Origin: Anaerolineae bacterium
Lineage (GTDB): Bacteria; Chloroflexota; Anaerolineae; Aggregatilineales; Phototrophicaceae
DNA: 33,689 bases
Direction: 5' to 3'
NCBI GenBank assembly: GCA_019912985.1
Contig: JAIOHN010000758.1
Coordinates: 1-33,689 of the forward strand
Shown here: positions 32,625-33,689 of the stretch, in pieces
How the letters are laid out: the number at the start of each line of letters is the position of its first letter
Position numbering within the stretch: the first letter of the stretch is position 1
The notes under the pieces: model-generated
What the model was told of the DNA's origin: nothing
Seen by the model: only the letters and a program-made list of their open reading frames with translations
Databases searched by the model: none
Position numbers and translations under genes: made by a program

Positions 32625-33530
32625 ATGTCGAAGAAAAACTGGACTCTGGTTGACGATCTTGAGTCGGCAGCACAAACACAGGTGTTTTCTGGCGGTGCTT
32701 GCAACCTGCTCGATGAACAAGGCCACCTGCTGCGCAACGATGAACGTGACGCCATTAATGATTGGCTGACCGAGCAGGGGATCGTCTTTTTCGATCCCCA
32801 GATTCACCCGGACACCCACGGCTGCGAATATGACTATGATGTGCATTTTCCGGTGGAGATGGCCGCTCGGGCAGCCGCGAAGATCAATCTCTACGAAGTC
32901 TCGCTGCGCACCTTTGGCGGCATCACCAGCCTGGAAATCGCGGCGGACCAGTTTCGGTATCGTGAGCCGATGGTGATCTATTTCTCCGATGGGACATCGC
33001 AGACAGATGCGGTCCCGGCGCACTCCGAGAAAGGCTATCCGCTGTTTGTGCCGCATGGCATCAACAGCAGCGAAGCGGCCATGCAGGCCCATTACCACGA
33101 GTTCATCAAGAATGCCAACAACATGCGCAAGTATCTGGTGTCCTTCGCCAAAGAGCTGGACACCCTGACGGTGACTTTTAACGATCGGGTCTATGAAGGC
33201 GATATTGCCATTTCGCCGGAACGGATGCATGCCGCCGATATTTTCCGGGCGGTCGTCCATGCCGCTTCCGGCCAGCGGGTTTTCGTCACCTTTACGGGCG
33301 GGGATACGGCGCAGGATGCCAACGGAAATCCGGTCTTGCGGCTGCCGCAAAATCCGCCGAAAATCCAAATGCAGGCGCTGCTTGACCAGTATGTCGATGA
33401 AGCCAATGCACTGCGCCGGGCGATGGCGGAGCTGGTGAGGATCAACGTGTTCACGCGGGTGGTTTATACCCACCGCTCAGCGATTATCGCGCTGGAAGAA
33501 GTGCTGCGTATCAAGCAAGTGATCGCCTGA
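32625..33530 (+). CDS. possible nucleoside-deoxyribosyltransferase-like protein
   Basis: 301 aa, only loosely recognised. The segment GIVFFDPQIHPDTHG.EYDYDVHFPVEM.AR.AAKINLYEVS..TFGGITSLEIAADQFR..EPMVIYFSDG (residues 50-125) has the layout of nucleoside 2-deoxyribosyltransferase-like folds, in which a nucleotide-binding Asp and a catalytic Glu lie in such positions; the Glu of SLEIA is a candidate. After about residue 170 the sequence is unlike anything I know, with a C-terminal helix pair. No signal peptide. A perfect GAGGAGG lies 5 nt before the ATG. It follows the FAH gene by 56 bp on the same strand. Confidence 0.55.
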   Translation: MSKKNWTLVDDLESAAQTQVFSGGACNLLDEQGHLLRNDERDAINDWLTEQGIVFFDPQIHPDTHGCEYDYDVHFPVEMAARAAAKINLYEVSLRTFGGITSLEIAADQFRYREPMVIYFSDGTSQTDAVPAHSEKGYPLFVPHGINSSEAAMQAHYHEFIKNANNMRKYLVSFAKELDTLTVTFNDRVYEGDIAISPERMHAADIFRAVVHAASGQRVFVTFTGGDTAQDANGNPVLRLPQNPPKIQMQALLDQYVDEANALRRAMAELVRINVFTRVVYTHRSAIIALEEVLRIKQVIA

Positions 33531-33568
33531 TTGGTGGTACGATAACATAAACAGACACGGAGGTCTGC

Positions 33569-33689
33569 TTGAACATCTGGAAATCGCTCTTGATAAGTCT
33601 GATCGTGCTGGCTGCACTGGCCGCCTGTTCACCGCAGGCGGACGACGCGATGCCGACGCTGGCGGTGCTGCCTTCGCTGGCCCCTAGCG
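33569..33689 (+). CDS. lipoprotein, 5' part (cut by window end)
   Basis: Absent from the ORF track. TTG at 33569 follows GGAGG (33559-33563) with a 5-nt gap and opens a frame that runs off the window: MNIWKSLLISLIVLAALAAC, then SPQADDAMPTL. The charged start, hydrophobic core and LAAC lipobox make a typical lipoprotein signal peptide, with lipid attached to Cys20. Only 40 residues are visible, so the function is unknown. Confidence 0.75.
   Translation, partial: MNIWKSLLISLIVLAALAACSPQADDAMPTLAVLPSLAPS

Noticed and set aside
1-33689. Search for CRISPR arrays, insertion sequences, phage genes and rRNA
   Set aside because: No regularly spaced repeats, no transposase or integrase frames and no rRNA-like stretches were seen.

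Overview
The window is GC-rich (roughly 57% by eye) and densely coded on both strands. It holds about 31 protein genes, no rRNA, tRNA or CRISPR, and no insertion sequence. The gene style suggests a free-living heterotrophic bacterium of the Chloroflexota (Anaerolineae-like): two CUT1 sugar ABC importers without their own ATPase, Gfo/Idh and phytanoyl-CoA dioxygenase enzymes beside a LacI regulator, and many small ArsR/AraC/VOC/DinB modules. That placement is inference from gene content, not a phylogenetic result.

Layout. 1-6,020: end of an RraA-family gene, a formylglycine-enzyme-like protein without the catalytic cysteines, a BBE-type FAD oxidase, a YwqG/DUF1963 protein of lower GC, a proline iminopeptidase and a short GH29 alpha-L-fucosidase. 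6,060-11,270: a minus-strand run of small modules: ArsR + SRPBCC + alpha/beta hydrolase; AraC + RibD/DHFR-like reductase + VOC; AraC + VOC; a 72-aa helix-hairpin-helix protein; DinB. 11,448-14,129: a one-chain molybdenum hydroxylase (2Fe-2S and Mo domains fused, no FAD subunit). 14,294-15,645: a methyltransferase preceded by an unusual gene-free stretch with a structured leader, a mini-ORF and an intrinsic terminator.

15,646-24,936 is the most coherent system. A LacI regulator is divergent from a five-gene operon: solute-binding protein, a beta-propeller/permease fusion, a second permease, a 750-aa unrecognised probable carbohydrate enzyme and a Gfo/Idh dehydrogenase. The operon ends in an intrinsic terminator, and a 16-bp CG-centred palindrome sits at the predicted start of transcription. 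I read it as import of an oligosaccharide or glycoside and its breakdown in the cytoplasm. The propeller-permease and the 750-aa protein are the best candidates for something undescribed.

24,909-33,689: a phytanoyl-CoA dioxygenase overlapping the LacI gene tail to tail, an SLC13 permease with RCK_C domains, a small membrane/coiled-coil protein, a second CUT1 importer (two permeases, then a Tat-exported binding protein), an FAH-family hydrolase, a protein that may resemble nucleoside deoxyribosyltransferases, and the start of a lipoprotein cut by the window end.

Four hairpins at gene ends share the same CGGACA/TGTCCG core although their stems otherwise differ, which may be a lineage-specific terminator word.
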